Shown here in pieces: positions 1-8,376 of a stretch of DNA of 64,000 bases. Source of the stretch: Ramlibacter tataouinensis (GTDB taxonomy: Bacteria > Pseudomonadota > Gammaproteobacteria > Burkholderiales > Burkholderiaceae_C); the NCBI RefSeq assembly GCF_001580455.1, contig NZ_CP010951.1, positions 1,426,001-1,490,000 on the forward strand, given 5' to 3'. Made by a program: the position numbers and the translations under genes. Positions within the stretch are counted from its first letter, which is position 1. Each line of letters begins with the position of its first letter. The notes beneath the pieces are model-generated. The model was given only the letters and a program-made list of their open reading frames with translations. It was not told where the DNA came from and did no database searches.

Positions 1-327
1 GGCCGGGTACTTCTGCGCGTTGGCGGCCAGCTTTTGCCGGACAGCCTCGTCGAGATCCACCTCGAGCACGGACGCGAGCCGAACGAGGAACATCAGGACG
101 TCGGCAAGTTCATCGCGCACGGCCTGCGCCGTCGCCGGATCCTGCCCCGCGCGCTTCGATTCGTCCTCGGTGAGCCACTGGAACAGCTCCACGAGCTCGC
201 CCAGTTCGCCGGTCAGCGCCATCGCCAGGTTCTTCGGAGAGTGGTAGCGGTTCCAGTCCCGCTCGTCCGCGAACGTCTGGAGGGCGGCTTCGAGGCCGGA
301 CAGGTCGACCAGGCGGGGAGGCTTCAT
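1..327 (-). CDS. MazG-like nucleotide pyrophosphohydrolase (partial, C-terminus beyond window)
   Basis: The 109 visible residues are the N-terminal and central part of an all-alpha NTP pyrophosphohydrolase. The expected acidic metal-binding helices are present: GELGELVEL (E41, E44, E47) and RDELADVL (E73, D76), matching the EExxE...ExxD pattern of the short MazG/dCTPase (RS21-C6-like) family, which cleaves non-canonical or excess NTPs to NMP and pyrophosphate. The ATG at 327 begins MKPPRLVDLSGLE. The protein is cytosolic and probably only 10-20 residues longer than seen, since the family is usually about 110-130 residues. The window's left edge cuts the gene. Confidence 0.85.
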   Translation of the reverse strand, partial: MKPPRLVDLSGLEAALQTFADERDWNRYHSPKNLAMALTGELGELVELFQWLTEDESKRAGQDPATAQAVRDELADVLMFLVRLASVLEVDLDEAVRQKLAANAQKYPA

Positions 328-355
328 CCTGCGATCATCGCACCGAAGGCGGCGG

Positions 356-811
356 CTACAGCAGCTCCTCGATGGCGTAGACCGGCCCGCTGGGCTCCCG
401 TCTGCCCGTCCCCACCGCGACGATCTTGTTGATCCACTCGTATTGGGTCGCCGCCGTCTCGAACACCGGCACGATGCGGAAGTAGTAGCTGCCCGGATCG
501 ACCGGTTCGCCGGCGGCGAGCCGCGCCATCACGTCCGCCGGGCCATGCCGCACGCCGCGGTACGACATGTAGATGTGCTCGCCGTCGTCGGTGCGAAGCA
601 GCAGGCGCACGTCCAGCACGGTGACGCCGTCCTTGCGCTGGAGCAGCCAGTCGCCGGCGGGCGCGCCGACCACCTCGCCCCGCAGGCGTTCGCCGTGAAA
701 ACTGCCGCCCGTGACGGTGGCGATGCGCCGGCGGCCGAGCGGCGTGTCTCCCATGTCGACGATCTGGGGCACCTGCAGCCGCATTTCGAACAGCGGACGG
801 GTTCGGATCAT
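356..811 (-). CDS. DUF3237 domain protein
   Basis: A 151-residue protein that fits the DUF3237 family (PF11578) along its whole length. It begins MIRTRPLFEMRLQVPQIVDMG and carries the GGSFHGERLRGEVV and GGDWLLQRKDGV-like strands (here AGDWLLQRKDGV) and the IYMSYRGVRHGP segment typical of this small beta-barrel-like fold. No enzymatic role is established for the family. The start at 811 has GGAG about nine bases upstream. No signal peptide or membrane segment is seen. It lies only 28 bases downstream of the MazG-like gene's start on the same strand, so it may be co-transcribed with it and precede it in the transcript. Confidence 0.8.
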   Translation of the reverse strand: MIRTRPLFEMRLQVPQIVDMGDTPLGRRRIATVTGGSFHGERLRGEVVGAPAGDWLLQRKDGVTVLDVRLLLRTDDGEHIYMSYRGVRHGPADVMARLAAGEPVDPGSYYFRIVPVFETAATQYEWINKIVAVGTGRREPSGPVYAIEELL

Positions 812-919
812 GTGTGCATCTCCGGGACCTGTTGATGGATGCCGGCAACCGGCGCCGAAAGGATGCAGGACGACCGCCTTGGCTGCAAGCGGGCGCGCAC
901 CGGGTCTAAACTCGCGGCG

Positions 920-1753
920 ATGCACCGCCCCCCTTCTCGCTTGCTGCACGCCGTGCGCGTCGGCCTGATGGTGGCCGCGCTGGCGGCGGCCCAGGCGCAG
1001 GCCGCCGGGCCGGGCCCGGTCGAGATCGAGGAGATGACCTGGCCGGAGCTGAAGGCTCGCATTGCCGCCGGTGCCGGCACGGTGCTGGTGCCGATCGGCG
1101 GGACCGAGCAGAACGGACCGCACATGGTGCTGGGCAAGCACAACGTACGCGCGCGGCTGCTGGCCGGCGAGATCGCGCGCCGCCTGGGCAACGCCGTCGT
1201 CGCGCCGGTCATCGCCTATGTGCCCGAGGGCGCCATCACGCCCCCGGCCGCGCACATGCGCTTCACCGGCACCATCTCGATCCCGGAGTCCACCTTCGAA
1301 TCGCTACTGGAGGCCACGGCGCGCAGCTTCAAGCAGCATGGCTTTCGCGACGTGTTCTTCCTGGGCGACCACGGCGGCTACCAGAAGAGCGAGCAGCGGG
1401 TGGCCGACAAGCTCAATCGCGAGTGGAAGAACGATCCGGCCTGCCGCGTGCACGCCCTGCTGGACTACTACGAGGTGGCGCAGACCGGCTATGTCGACGC
1501 CCTCCGGCAGAAGGGCTACGGGGCGGCGGAGATCGGCACCCACGCGGGCCTCAGCGACACCGCGCTGGCGCTGGCAGTCGACAAGTCGCTGGTGCGCGCC
1601 GAGGCGCTGGCGCGTGGCGCGCAGCTGGATGCTGCCCACGGCGTCCATGGCGACCCGCGCCGCGCCACCGCCGAGCTGGGCCAGCTGGGCGTGCAGCAGA
1701 TCATCGACGCCTCGGTTTCGAGCATCCAGCGCGCCACCGCCGCCCAACGATAA
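920..1753 (+). CDS. Exported creatininase-family protein with altered metal-ligand motif
   Basis: A 277-residue protein with an N-terminal signal peptide (MVAALAAAQAQAAG, cleavage near residue 29) followed by a creatininase/MftE-type fold. The diagnostic segment reads PIGGTEQNGPHMVLGKHN (E63, N65, H68, H74), then LGDHGGYQ (H151) and THAGLSDTA (H208, D213). In characterised members the first motif is EQHGPHLP...D, so two of the usual metal ligands (His at residue 65 and Asp at 74) are Asn and His here. Creatininases are cyclic amidohydrolases with two metal ions; an exported version with changed ligands may bind metal differently or act on another amide. The ATG at 920 is preferred to one at 839 because it starts directly at the signal peptide. 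A strong hairpin follows the stop codon. Confidence 0.75.
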   Translation: MHRPPSRLLHAVRVGLMVAALAAAQAQAAGPGPVEIEEMTWPELKARIAAGAGTVLVPIGGTEQNGPHMVLGKHNVRARLLAGEIARRLGNAVVAPVIAYVPEGAITPPAAHMRFTGTISIPESTFESLLEATARSFKQHGFRDVFFLGDHGGYQKSEQRVADKLNREWKNDPACRVHALLDYYEVAQTGYVDALRQKGYGAAEIGTHAGLSDTALALAVDKSLVRAEALARGAQLDAAHGVHGDPRRATAELGQLGVQQIIDASVSSIQRATAAQR

Positions 1754-1778
1754 AGGGCGGCAATGTCTTGCCGCCCTT
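1753..1778. terminator. Bidirectional hairpin terminator between convergent genes
   Basis: A perfect 11-bp inverted repeat, AAGGGCGGCAA / TTGCCGCCCTT, with a 4-base loop TGTC starts at the creatininase-like stop codon and ends 39 bases before the converging beta-propeller gene. The A/T ends of the stem supply short U tracts in both directions, as expected for a shared intrinsic terminator. Confidence 0.75.
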
Positions 1779-1816
1779 GCCATGTGGCCCCGGCCGGGGC
1801 CGCGGAGAGGATTGGG

Positions 1817-3079
1817 TCAGCGCAGGTTGCCGGTATGGCCCAGCGAGTAGCGCCCGGGCTGGGGCCACACCGTCAGGCCGTGCGGCTCCGCGCCAACCTT
1901 GATCTTGGTGACGGTGCCGCTCGTGGTGTCGAAGCGGTAGACCTCGTCGTCGTAGCGTCCCGACAGCCACAACCAGCGGCCGTCGGCGCTGACGTTGCCC
2001 ATGTCGGGGCTGCCGCCGCCCGGGATGGGCCAGCGGGCCACCACCTTCTCGGTGGCGAAGTCGACCACGGCGACGCTGCCCGGCCCGCCCTTCTTGCCAT
2101 GGATCTTGTGCGTGCTGCGGTTGGCCACGTACAGCTTCTTGCCGTCGCGGCTGGGGTACAGGCCATGGGCGCCCAGGCCGGTGGCGATGAAGCCCACTTC
2201 CTTGAGGGACTCGCCATCGACCACGTGCAGGCCGTCGGCGTCCATGTCGGCGATGTAGAAGCGCTTGCCGTCCGGCGAGATGCGGATGTCCTGCGGCATG
2301 CCCTTGGTGGCGGTGCAGATCTCGGTCTGCGGATCGGCCACCGAGCTGCCCTCCTTCAGCCGCGTCGCGGGCATCTTCAGCTTCAGGTAGCCCGTCACCC
2401 GGCGCTGCACCAGGTCGATCTTGGCGATCTGGCCGCTGAACTCGCAGGTGAAGATCGCGTAGCTGCCGTCCATCGAGAAGTCGGCATGGTTGATGCCGCC
2501 GCAGCCAGGCGTGTTGATCGAATACTGCAGCTTCATCGTTTGGGGATCGCGGAAGTCCAGCCGCTTTTCCGCCTCCGCCACCACGATGGCCGACTTGCCG
2601 TCTGGCGTGAAGTACATGTTGTACGGATCGTCCACGGGCACGGCCGGGCCCGGCTTGCCCGTGCGCGGATCGACGGGCGTCAAGCTGCCGTCCTTGTGGC
2701 GCTCGGCGTTGTTGCCGACCCAGAGCGTCTGCAGGTCCCACGAGGGCACCACGTGCTGCGGAGCGCGGCCCACCTTGAACTTGGACACGACCTTGGCGGT
2801 TTCCGGGTCGATGACCCACACCTCGTTGGCGCGCAGGAGCGGCACGTAGACCCGCTCCAGGTGGCCCTTGACGGCTTCGCTGAGGCGGCCGGCGCCGGTT
2901 TCCGAATAGACATTGCCGGGGTCCGGCACGGGCGGCACCCCGAGCGCGGTCGTGATGGCGCGGGGCGCAGAAGCGGGCGGTTGCACGACCGGTCCGGTGG
3001 CGCCGGCCTCGAGCGCGAAGAGGGTGACGCCCGCGCAAGCGGCGCCCAGGACGGTGATGAGGGTCTGCTTCAGTTTCAT
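1817..3079 (-). CDS. Exported YncE/YVTN-type beta-propeller protein
   Basis: A 420-residue protein with a signal peptide (about residues 1-28) and repeated propeller strands. Visible blade motifs include VYVPLLRANEVWVIDPETAKVV, YNMYFTPDGKSAIVV, DIRISPDGKRFYIADM, HGLYPSRDGKKLYVANR and GNVSADGRWLWLSGRYDDEV, each with the S/T-P-D-G-K turn of YVTN/cytochrome cd1-like repeats. It probably forms a seven-bladed periplasmic propeller; these proteins usually bind partners or ligands rather than catalyse. There is no haem-binding CxxCH. Start chosen at ATG 3079, which begins MKLKQTLITVLGAACAG. An upstream in-frame ATG would add 25 residues before the signal peptide and is unlikely. Confidence 0.8.
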   Translation of the reverse strand: MKLKQTLITVLGAACAGVTLFALEAGATGPVVQPPASAPRAITTALGVPPVPDPGNVYSETGAGRLSEAVKGHLERVYVPLLRANEVWVIDPETAKVVSKFKVGRAPQHVVPSWDLQTLWVGNNAERHKDGSLTPVDPRTGKPGPAVPVDDPYNMYFTPDGKSAIVVAEAEKRLDFRDPQTMKLQYSINTPGCGGINHADFSMDGSYAIFTCEFSGQIAKIDLVQRRVTGYLKLKMPATRLKEGSSVADPQTEICTATKGMPQDIRISPDGKRFYIADMDADGLHVVDGESLKEVGFIATGLGAHGLYPSRDGKKLYVANRSTHKIHGKKGGPGSVAVVDFATEKVVARWPIPGGGSPDMGNVSADGRWLWLSGRYDDEVYRFDTTSGTVTKIKVGAEPHGLTVWPQPGRYSLGHTGNLR

Positions 3080-3179
3080 GGTCTCGGAGCTATTACAACC
3101 GGGCGGCAGGCCCCGGCACTGGGCGGCAGGGGCCCAACCTTTGATCTGCGACAAATGGGAGCGCCGGGACCCGGCCAGA

Positions 3180-4175
3180 TCAATCGAGCCTCTTGTCGGC
3201 GCGTGCTATGAGTTGCTGCGGCAAGGTCAAGCCGATCTCGCTGGCCGCCTTGGTGTTGACCACCAGCTCGCGTCGCATGACGGTCTCCACAGGGATCGTG
3301 GCGGGAGGCGTTCCCTTGACGATGCGATCGGCAATCGCCGGCATGCGCTTCCAGGTGTCCATGACCGTGGTCCCGAAAGTGAGCACGCCGCCCGCATCGG
3401 AAGTCCCGCCCGGGAACAGGCTCACCATCCGGTGGGAAGAGGCCAGCCGCGCGATGCGCTCCCGATGGAACAGCACCACCGGCACCTCCAGGGCAATGAT
3501 CGCCTGCGTACCTTCCTTCGCCAGAGCTGCGAAGGCCGCGTCCAGGTCGGGCGTGGGGCCCTTGAGCTTGATCACGGTGGCCGCCAGGCCGGCACCTTGC
3601 GCCGCCTGCAGGTTGTCGCGATCGATCGGGGCATGGCCGTCCTTGTCGCTACCGGGGATATCCGCGTCGCTGAGGACGGCGACGCGGCTCACCAGCGGCG
3701 CGGCTTCCTTTAGCAACTGCATCTGCGCTGTCGCCTGTCCGCGGTCCAGGTTCGTCACCCCGGTGACGTTGCGCCCCGGGGCCTGCATCGAGTCGACCAG
3801 CCGCAGCGCCACCGGATCCGTGACGATGGAGAAGACCACCGGTATCGTGCTGGTGGCATCCGCCGCCGCACGGGACGCCGGTCCGCCAAGGGCGAAGATC
3901 ATGTCGACCCCCGCTGCGGCGAGCTCACGCGCCAGGGCAGGCAGGCGTTCGAGCTTGCCGTCGGCGTGGCTGAATTTCAGTGCCACGCGTTCCGGCCCAT
4001 AGCCCAAGGCAGTGAATGCGTCCTGGAGCAAATCCCGCACCCGTGCGGCCAACGGCGTGCCCGCCGCGCCGTTGACCAAAACACCGACCGTGAGCGGCCG
4101 TGCTTGTTGTGCCAGCGCAGCCGGCAGCCACAGGGCCGCGGGCAATGCGACGAGGTAGCGGCGCGAGATCGCCAT
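3180..4175 (-). CDS. PF04392-type ABC transporter substrate-binding protein (orphan receptor)
   Basis: A 331-residue periplasmic binding protein. It begins MAISRRYLVALPAALWLPAALAQ, a clear signal peptide, followed by TVGVLVNGAAGTP and a two-lobed fold with MIFALGGPASRAAADATSTIPVVF and NVTGVTNLDR, the hallmark of the ABC_sub_bind family. Members accompany permease and ATPase genes, but neither is next to it here. ATG 4175 has AGGAGA at a good distance; the ATG at 4235 is less likely because it would put basic residues before the signal peptide. It lies downstream of the RidA and PLP-enzyme genes on the same strand (214-base gap), so its ligand may be an amino acid or derivative, but that is inference. 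Confidence 0.85.
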   Translation of the reverse strand: MAISRRYLVALPAALWLPAALAQQARPLTVGVLVNGAAGTPLAARVRDLLQDAFTALGYGPERVALKFSHADGKLERLPALARELAAAGVDMIFALGGPASRAAADATSTIPVVFSIVTDPVALRLVDSMQAPGRNVTGVTNLDRGQATAQMQLLKEAAPLVSRVAVLSDADIPGSDKDGHAPIDRDNLQAAQGAGLAATVIKLKGPTPDLDAAFAALAKEGTQAIIALEVPVVLFHRERIARLASSHRMVSLFPGGTSDAGGVLTFGTTVMDTWKRMPAIADRIVKGTPPATIPVETVMRRELVVNTKAASEIGLTLPQQLIARADKRLD

Positions 4176-4389
4176 GCGAATCTCCTGACGGTTTTTCTTG
4201 ACCGCCATTGGGCGCCGATTGCCGCGAAACATCAACCGCCGGTGCGGCAGAGCTCAGGTCCACGTGCAGGCCTGCTGATGTCTCCGGCAGTTTCGATGGG
4301 CGCCGCCGCGGCTCAATACATCGATCGAGCATCCTTGGTCACGACGCCAATGTCCCCCGTTGCCGCTCAGGGGCCCCATCTGGCGCTGT

Positions 4390-4776
4390 TCAAGCCTGCA
4401 CGGCGATGGCTTCGACCTCGATCTTCAGCCCGTAGTGAAGTTCGCCGGTCGGAACGACCGCGCGACTCGGCCGACTGGTGCCGGCCCATTGCGCATAGAT
4501 GACATTGAACTCCGGCCAGTTCTCGACACTGTCGACGTAAACGCGCACCTGCACCAGCCGGTCGATGCCACTGCCGCATGCCCTCAGCACGCTCTCCACG
4601 TTGGCTAGCGCCTGCCTGGCCTGCTCTGCGAAGCTGGCCTGTGCGAGCTTCTCGCCGGCCGGCGAGATGGGCAGCTGACCGGAAACGAAGACGAAGCCGT
4701 TGGCGACGGTGCCATGCGAGTAATGGCCGCCGGGCGCCGCGCTCCCGCTGGGATTGACGTGAGTGATCGTGTTCAT
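4390..4776 (-). CDS. RidA (YjgF/YER057c/UK114) family imine/enamine deaminase
   Basis: A 128-residue cytosolic protein with the full RidA pattern: FVFVSGQLP near residue 30, the ESVLRACGS helix, and SRPSRAVVPTGEL containing the conserved Arg (R105) that binds the carboxylate of 2-aminoacrylate-like substrates. Typical length is about 128, and the protein probably forms the usual trimer. It lies 40 bases downstream of a D-serine-dehydratase-like PLP enzyme on the same strand. That is a meaningful partnership, because beta-elimination by such enzymes releases the reactive enamines RidA hydrolyses. The start has a CAGGAA site. Several RidA subfamilies exist and I cannot place this one exactly. 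Confidence 0.9.
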   Translation of the reverse strand: MNTITHVNPSGSAAPGGHYSHGTVANGFVFVSGQLPISPAGEKLAQASFAEQARQALANVESVLRACGSGIDRLVQVRVYVDSVENWPEFNVIYAQWAGTSRPSRAVVPTGELHYGLKIEVEAIAVQA

Positions 4777-4816
4777 GAACGTGTTCCTGCAGCTCGGACC
4801 CCATTGCTATGGGGCG

Positions 4817-5950
4817 TCACCATCCATAGAAGCGAGGCCAGGTTTCGACCGAGCCGTCTGCCCGCAGGGCGTGGTACTCCGGATGCTGGGCACCGGTGGC
4901 GCAGGCGTGGTTCGGCAGGATGCGCAAGCGCGTGCCGACGGGGAAGCGGGCAGCGATCTCGCGATCGACGCCTTCCGCGCGGCACAGGATCCCGTGTTCC
5001 TGGTTCGCGCTGCCGAGGACATAGCCGGCGACCGGCTCCCCGTCCTCGGTGCACACCTGACCATAGCCGAAGTCGTGCTTCTGCTTCTGCGTGCCGCGGT
5101 CCCGGCTCATCGCCATCCAGCCGGCGTCGAGGATGGCCCAGCCTTTCTCCTCCTGGTGGCCGATGACGGTGGTAAGCACCGAGAGTGCGAGCTCTTCCAT
5201 GGCGCAGACGCCCACGTTGTGCATCACCAGGTCGAAGAACACGTAGACGCCCGCGCGTACCTCGGTCACACCGCGCAGGTCCTGGGCCGAGAGCGCGGTC
5301 GGCGTCGACCCGACGCTGACCACCGGGCAGGGCAGGCCCGCCTGCCGCAGGCGCTCCGCGGCCCGCACCGTCCCGCCCCGCTCCTGCTCGGTGATGTGGC
5401 GCAGCGCCTTGGGGGTGTCGCAGTCGTAACTGGCGCCGGCATGCGCCATGAGGCCCCCGAGCCGCATGCCGCCATCGTGCAGCGCGCGAGCGACCGCGAG
5501 CAGCGCCTCGCCTTCCGGTGGAATGCCGGAACGGTGGCCGTCGACATCGATCTCGATCCAGACTTCGAAGACCTCGGCCTGCTCCTTGCCGAAGCGGGCC
5601 ACCGCCTGCGCACCGGCCACGCTGTCGGTGATGATCTTCAGGTCGCAGCCCTGCCGGCGCAGGGCGAGGACCTGCGGCAGCTTCGTCGGGGCGATGCTCA
5701 CGGCATAGAGGATGTCCGTGATGCCGGCAGCGAAGAATTGCTCGGCTTCCTTCAGTGTGGACACGGTGATGCCCTGAGCACCTGCCGCGATCTGCGCCTG
5801 GACGACGGGCAGGCACTTGGACGTCTTCACATGCGGGCGGAACCGCACGCCCAGCGCGTCCATGTGCCGCTGCATGCGTTCGATGTTGGCCTGCATCCGC
5901 CCGATGTCGATGACGGCAGCCGGCGTGCCGAGGTCGCGCATCCTGTCCAT
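4817..5950 (-). CDS. D-serine dehydratase-like / D-threonine aldolase-like PLP enzyme (DSD1 fold)
   Basis: A 377-residue fold-type III PLP enzyme related to eukaryotic-type zinc-dependent D-serine dehydratase and D-threonine aldolase. The N-terminal alanine-racemase-like barrel has RPHVKTSK with the PLP lysine K42. Near the C-terminus, LPNHACAT supplies the His/Cys zinc pair (H348, C350). Likely reactions are D-serine to pyruvate and ammonia, or retro-aldol cleavage of D-3-hydroxy amino acids; residues alone do not decide between them. The ATG at 5950 has an AGGAGAAC site. It leads a likely operon with RidA and perhaps the PF04392 receptor, consistent with D-amino acid use. Confidence 0.88.
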   Translation of the reverse strand: MDRMRDLGTPAAVIDIGRMQANIERMQRHMDALGVRFRPHVKTSKCLPVVQAQIAAGAQGITVSTLKEAEQFFAAGITDILYAVSIAPTKLPQVLALRRQGCDLKIITDSVAGAQAVARFGKEQAEVFEVWIEIDVDGHRSGIPPEGEALLAVARALHDGGMRLGGLMAHAGASYDCDTPKALRHITEQERGGTVRAAERLRQAGLPCPVVSVGSTPTALSAQDLRGVTEVRAGVYVFFDLVMHNVGVCAMEELALSVLTTVIGHQEEKGWAILDAGWMAMSRDRGTQKQKHDFGYGQVCTEDGEPVAGYVLGSANQEHGILCRAEGVDREIAARFPVGTRLRILPNHACATGAQHPEYHALRADGSVETWPRFYGW

Positions 5951-6327
5951 GATGTTCTCCTGTGTCTGGGCACGACTATAGGAGGTGGACCTCGCCGGTG
6001 CCCCCGCAGCGACAAAGGAGGCGCTGAGCGGCAGGGGCGGACATCGAGCGCTCCCGCGGAGCGAAGCTCGTCGGCCGCAGCACGGCCGAGCGAGGATTTG
6101 AAGAAGTGCCGATCAGGTTCGCCACTCATCGGCCACCCGCCGCTAAGCCAAGATGGGCGCTGGCAATGCCTTTCGGCTAGACGTCGGTGGGATTGCGAAT
6201 CGAGAACCAGCTTCCATACTTTGCCTGTCATTTCCCTCCCCTGGTGATTGGCACCGGATGGACAGACGGGCCCCGAGCGGCCCCGCCGCTGTGTCTGGAT
6301 GCCGATCCTCCCTCACAGGAGATCGCC
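5951..6327. other. Divergent intergenic region (377 bases)
   Basis: This separates the PLP-enzyme gene (leftward) from a small exported-protein gene (rightward), so it should hold both promoters. A short perfect dyad CGCTCC/GGAGCG with a 3-base loop lies at 6049-6063. Overlapping open frames here lack ribosome-binding sites. I see no recognisable operator or RNA. Confidence 0.4.
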
Positions 6328-6615
6328 ATGAACTGCAATCTGAAATCTTCCTTGCCCCGTGGGACGGCTGCTGCTCCAGCGGTCCTCGCTTCGCTGGCCA
6401 TTTTCCTTGTAGGCTTTCAGCTTGGCGGTGGGGCACCGTCGCGAGAAGGAGCGCAGACCGATGGACGGGCCGTCGCTTCCGCTCAGACGCTGACCGCCAT
6501 ACGGTTGAATCTTCTGGATCAATCGACTTGTGAGACTTCGACCGGTTTGGAATGCCTGCCTCGGTCGCCGCTGGTGCGCCAGTTGGATGATGAGGGCGAG
6601 GGCTGCACTTGTTGA
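6328..6615 (+). CDS. Hypothetical small membrane-anchored or exported protein
   Basis: A 95-residue protein, not recognised. The start ATG 6328 follows a strong CAGGAGA site, which is the main support. It has one hydrophobic segment at about residues 15-37 (PAVLASLAIFLVGFQL), then a hydrophilic tail with four cysteines (in DQSTCETS, GLECLP and the terminal GCTC). The pattern suggests an inner-membrane-anchored or secreted small protein with a possible metal- or disulfide-forming tail. An upstream in-frame start at 6187 lacks a ribosome-binding site. The downstream neighbour is an exported lipoprotein. Confidence 0.5.
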   Translation: MNCNLKSSLPRGTAAAPAVLASLAIFLVGFQLGGGAPSREGAQTDGRAVASAQTLTAIRLNLLDQSTCETSTGLECLPRSPLVRQLDDEGEGCTC

Positions 6616-6794
6616 CTGAAGGCATCCGGCCGACAACCAAGCTCGTCGCACTGCGGCCAGCGCATCAATTGCAGAGTCTACGGACGTCGAGCAGTTCCGC
6701 CTCCGTTGTGCCGCCGCCTAGGGGGAACCCCGGCCCAGGTTCGCCACGGCTGTCCTACGATGGCAGTTCGCCCCCAACAACAAGGAGCCACGCC

Positions 6795-7505
6795 ATGCGC
6801 AGCATTCATGGGATCGCACTCGCAGCCACTGTCACCGCCATTGGCATCGCAGGATGCAGCACGGCCCCGAGCGGACCCACCACGCCCGCCACGGGCCCCA
6901 TGAGCTTCTTTCTTACCAGCTCAAACCCCGGCAAGGGCGGAGACCTCGGCGGCCTCGAAGGCGCCGACAGGCATTGCCAGTCGCTCGCGCAAGCCGCCGG
7001 CGCGGGCAATCGCACCTGGCGCGCCTACCTGAGCACGCAGGGGCCTGCACTGAACAGTCCGGCGTTCGTCAACGCGCGCGACCGCATTGGCTCCGGCCCC
7101 TGGTACAACGTCAAGGGCGTGCTCATCGCGCGCAACGTCGCTGAGCTGCACTCCGATGCGAACAACGTGAACAAGGACACCGCCCTCGACGAGAAGGGCA
7201 ACCCGGTGAACGACCGCACCAAGCAGCCGTCCCATCACGACGTGCTGACCGGCTCGCGACCCGACGGAACGGCCTTTCCCGGCGGTGTGGTCGCCGGCCA
7301 GCCCTTCCCCGACATGACCTGCGGCAACTGGACGAAAGGCACGAACGAAGGCGCCGCGATGCTCGGCCACTTCGACAAAGCCGGCCCGCTCGCCATACCG
7401 TGGGCGCAGTCCTGGAATTCGAGCCACCCGACGATTGGCTGCAGCATGGAGCGCATCCGGCCAACGGGCGGGGATGGGCGGCTCTATTGCTTCGCGGCGA
7501 ATTGA
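6795..7505 (+). CDS. Exported lipoprotein with lectin-like (endostatin/DUF1554-like) domain
   Basis: A 236-residue protein. The N-terminus MRSIHGIALAATVTAIGIAGCS is a lipoprotein signal with lipobox IAGC. The mature part has the sequence features of small bacterial lectin-fold or collagenase-NC10-like proteins: FFLTSSNPGKGGDLGGLEGADRHC, AGNRTWRAYLSTQ, RIGSGPWYNVKG, and a cysteine-containing C-terminus with GRLYCFAAN. Members are surface or periplasmic and of unknown ligand. ATG 6795 is preceded by AAGGAG at an appropriate distance. Confident as an exported gene, less so on function. Confidence 0.7.
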   Translation: MRSIHGIALAATVTAIGIAGCSTAPSGPTTPATGPMSFFLTSSNPGKGGDLGGLEGADRHCQSLAQAAGAGNRTWRAYLSTQGPALNSPAFVNARDRIGSGPWYNVKGVLIARNVAELHSDANNVNKDTALDEKGNPVNDRTKQPSHHDVLTGSRPDGTAFPGGVVAGQPFPDMTCGNWTKGTNEGAAMLGHFDKAGPLAIPWAQSWNSSHPTIGCSMERIRPTGGDGRLYCFAAN

Positions 7506-7604
7506 CTGACTAGCCATCCGGCAACCACGCCCAGGTGAGGCCATGGGCGGTTGAATCGCCGGCCCGGCTAAGGTTGCCGGGCCATCGACAAGCAAGATTC
7601 GAAG

Positions 7605-8306
7605 ATGACGAACAAAGTTGCATTGATCACCGCCGGCGGAAGCGGCATGGGCGCTGCCGCGGTACGCCGCCTTGCGGCTGACGGTTTCAATGTGGGCGTG
7701 CTGTCATCGTCCGGCAAGGGCGAGGCGCTGGCCCACGAACTGGGCGGCGTGGGCGTCACGGGCTCGAATCAGTCGACCGAGGCGCTTCGCCGGCTCGTCG
7801 ACCTGGCGTTCTCACGCTGGGGCCGAGTCGATGTCCTGGTCAACAGTGCCGGTCATGGGCCCAAAGGGCCGATCCTCGAGATCTCCGACGAGGATTGGCA
7901 CAAAGGCATGGAAACCTACCTGCTGAACGTGGTGCGCGCAACGCGGCTGGTCGCGCCGATCATGAAGGCGCAGCACAACGGCGCGATCATCAACATCTCC
8001 ACGGCTTGGGCCTTCGAGCCAAGCGAGCAGTTTCCGACTTCCGGTGTTTTCCGGGCGGGGTTGGCCGCATTCACGAAGGTCTTCAGCGATACCCACGCGC
8101 CGTTCAACGTCCGGATGAACAACATCCTTCCCGGTTGGATCGACAGCCTTCCGGCCACCGAGGCGCGGCGCGAAAGTGTCCCCCTCAAACGCTACGGAAC
8201 GAGCGACGAGATCGCCGCGACCATCGCCTTCCTCGCTTCGGAGGGTGCGGCCTACATCACGGGCCAGAACTTGCGCGTGGACGGCGGGCTGACACGGTCC
8301 GTTTGA
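7605..8306 (+). CDS. SDR-family protein with degenerate catalytic Tyr/Lys motif
   Basis: A 233-residue Rossmann protein with the cofactor loop TAGGSGMG, the NSAG motif and C-terminal LASEGAAYITGQNLRVDGG, as in classical short-chain dehydrogenases. The usual active-site YxxxK is missing. The corresponding stretch reads FPTSGVFRAGLAAFTK, where Ser and Arg stand in place of Tyr and Lys, while the upstream Ser (NISTAW) remains. Such SDRs may use other residues, bind cofactor without catalysing, or be inactive. The gene stands alone between two exported-protein genes. The start is at ATG 7605 with only a weak ribosome-binding site. Confidence 0.8.
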   Translation: MTNKVALITAGGSGMGAAAVRRLAADGFNVGVLSSSGKGEALAHELGGVGVTGSNQSTEALRRLVDLAFSRWGRVDVLVNSAGHGPKGPILEISDEDWHKGMETYLLNVVRATRLVAPIMKAQHNGAIINISTAWAFEPSEQFPTSGVFRAGLAAFTKVFSDTHAPFNVRMNNILPGWIDSLPATEARRESVPLKRYGTSDEIAATIAFLASEGAAYITGQNLRVDGGLTRSV

Positions 8307-8376
8307 GCGCTGCGCGGTCGGTCGCCTTCGGGCGGCCGATAAACTCCTGCGTTTGCCCCACAGCGTCCTTCCCGGC

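Noticed and set aside
4763..6247. A 494-codon rightward frame opposite the PLP enzyme
   Set aside because: Antisense to a gene with clear PLP and zinc motifs; no ribosome-binding site or recognisable domains.
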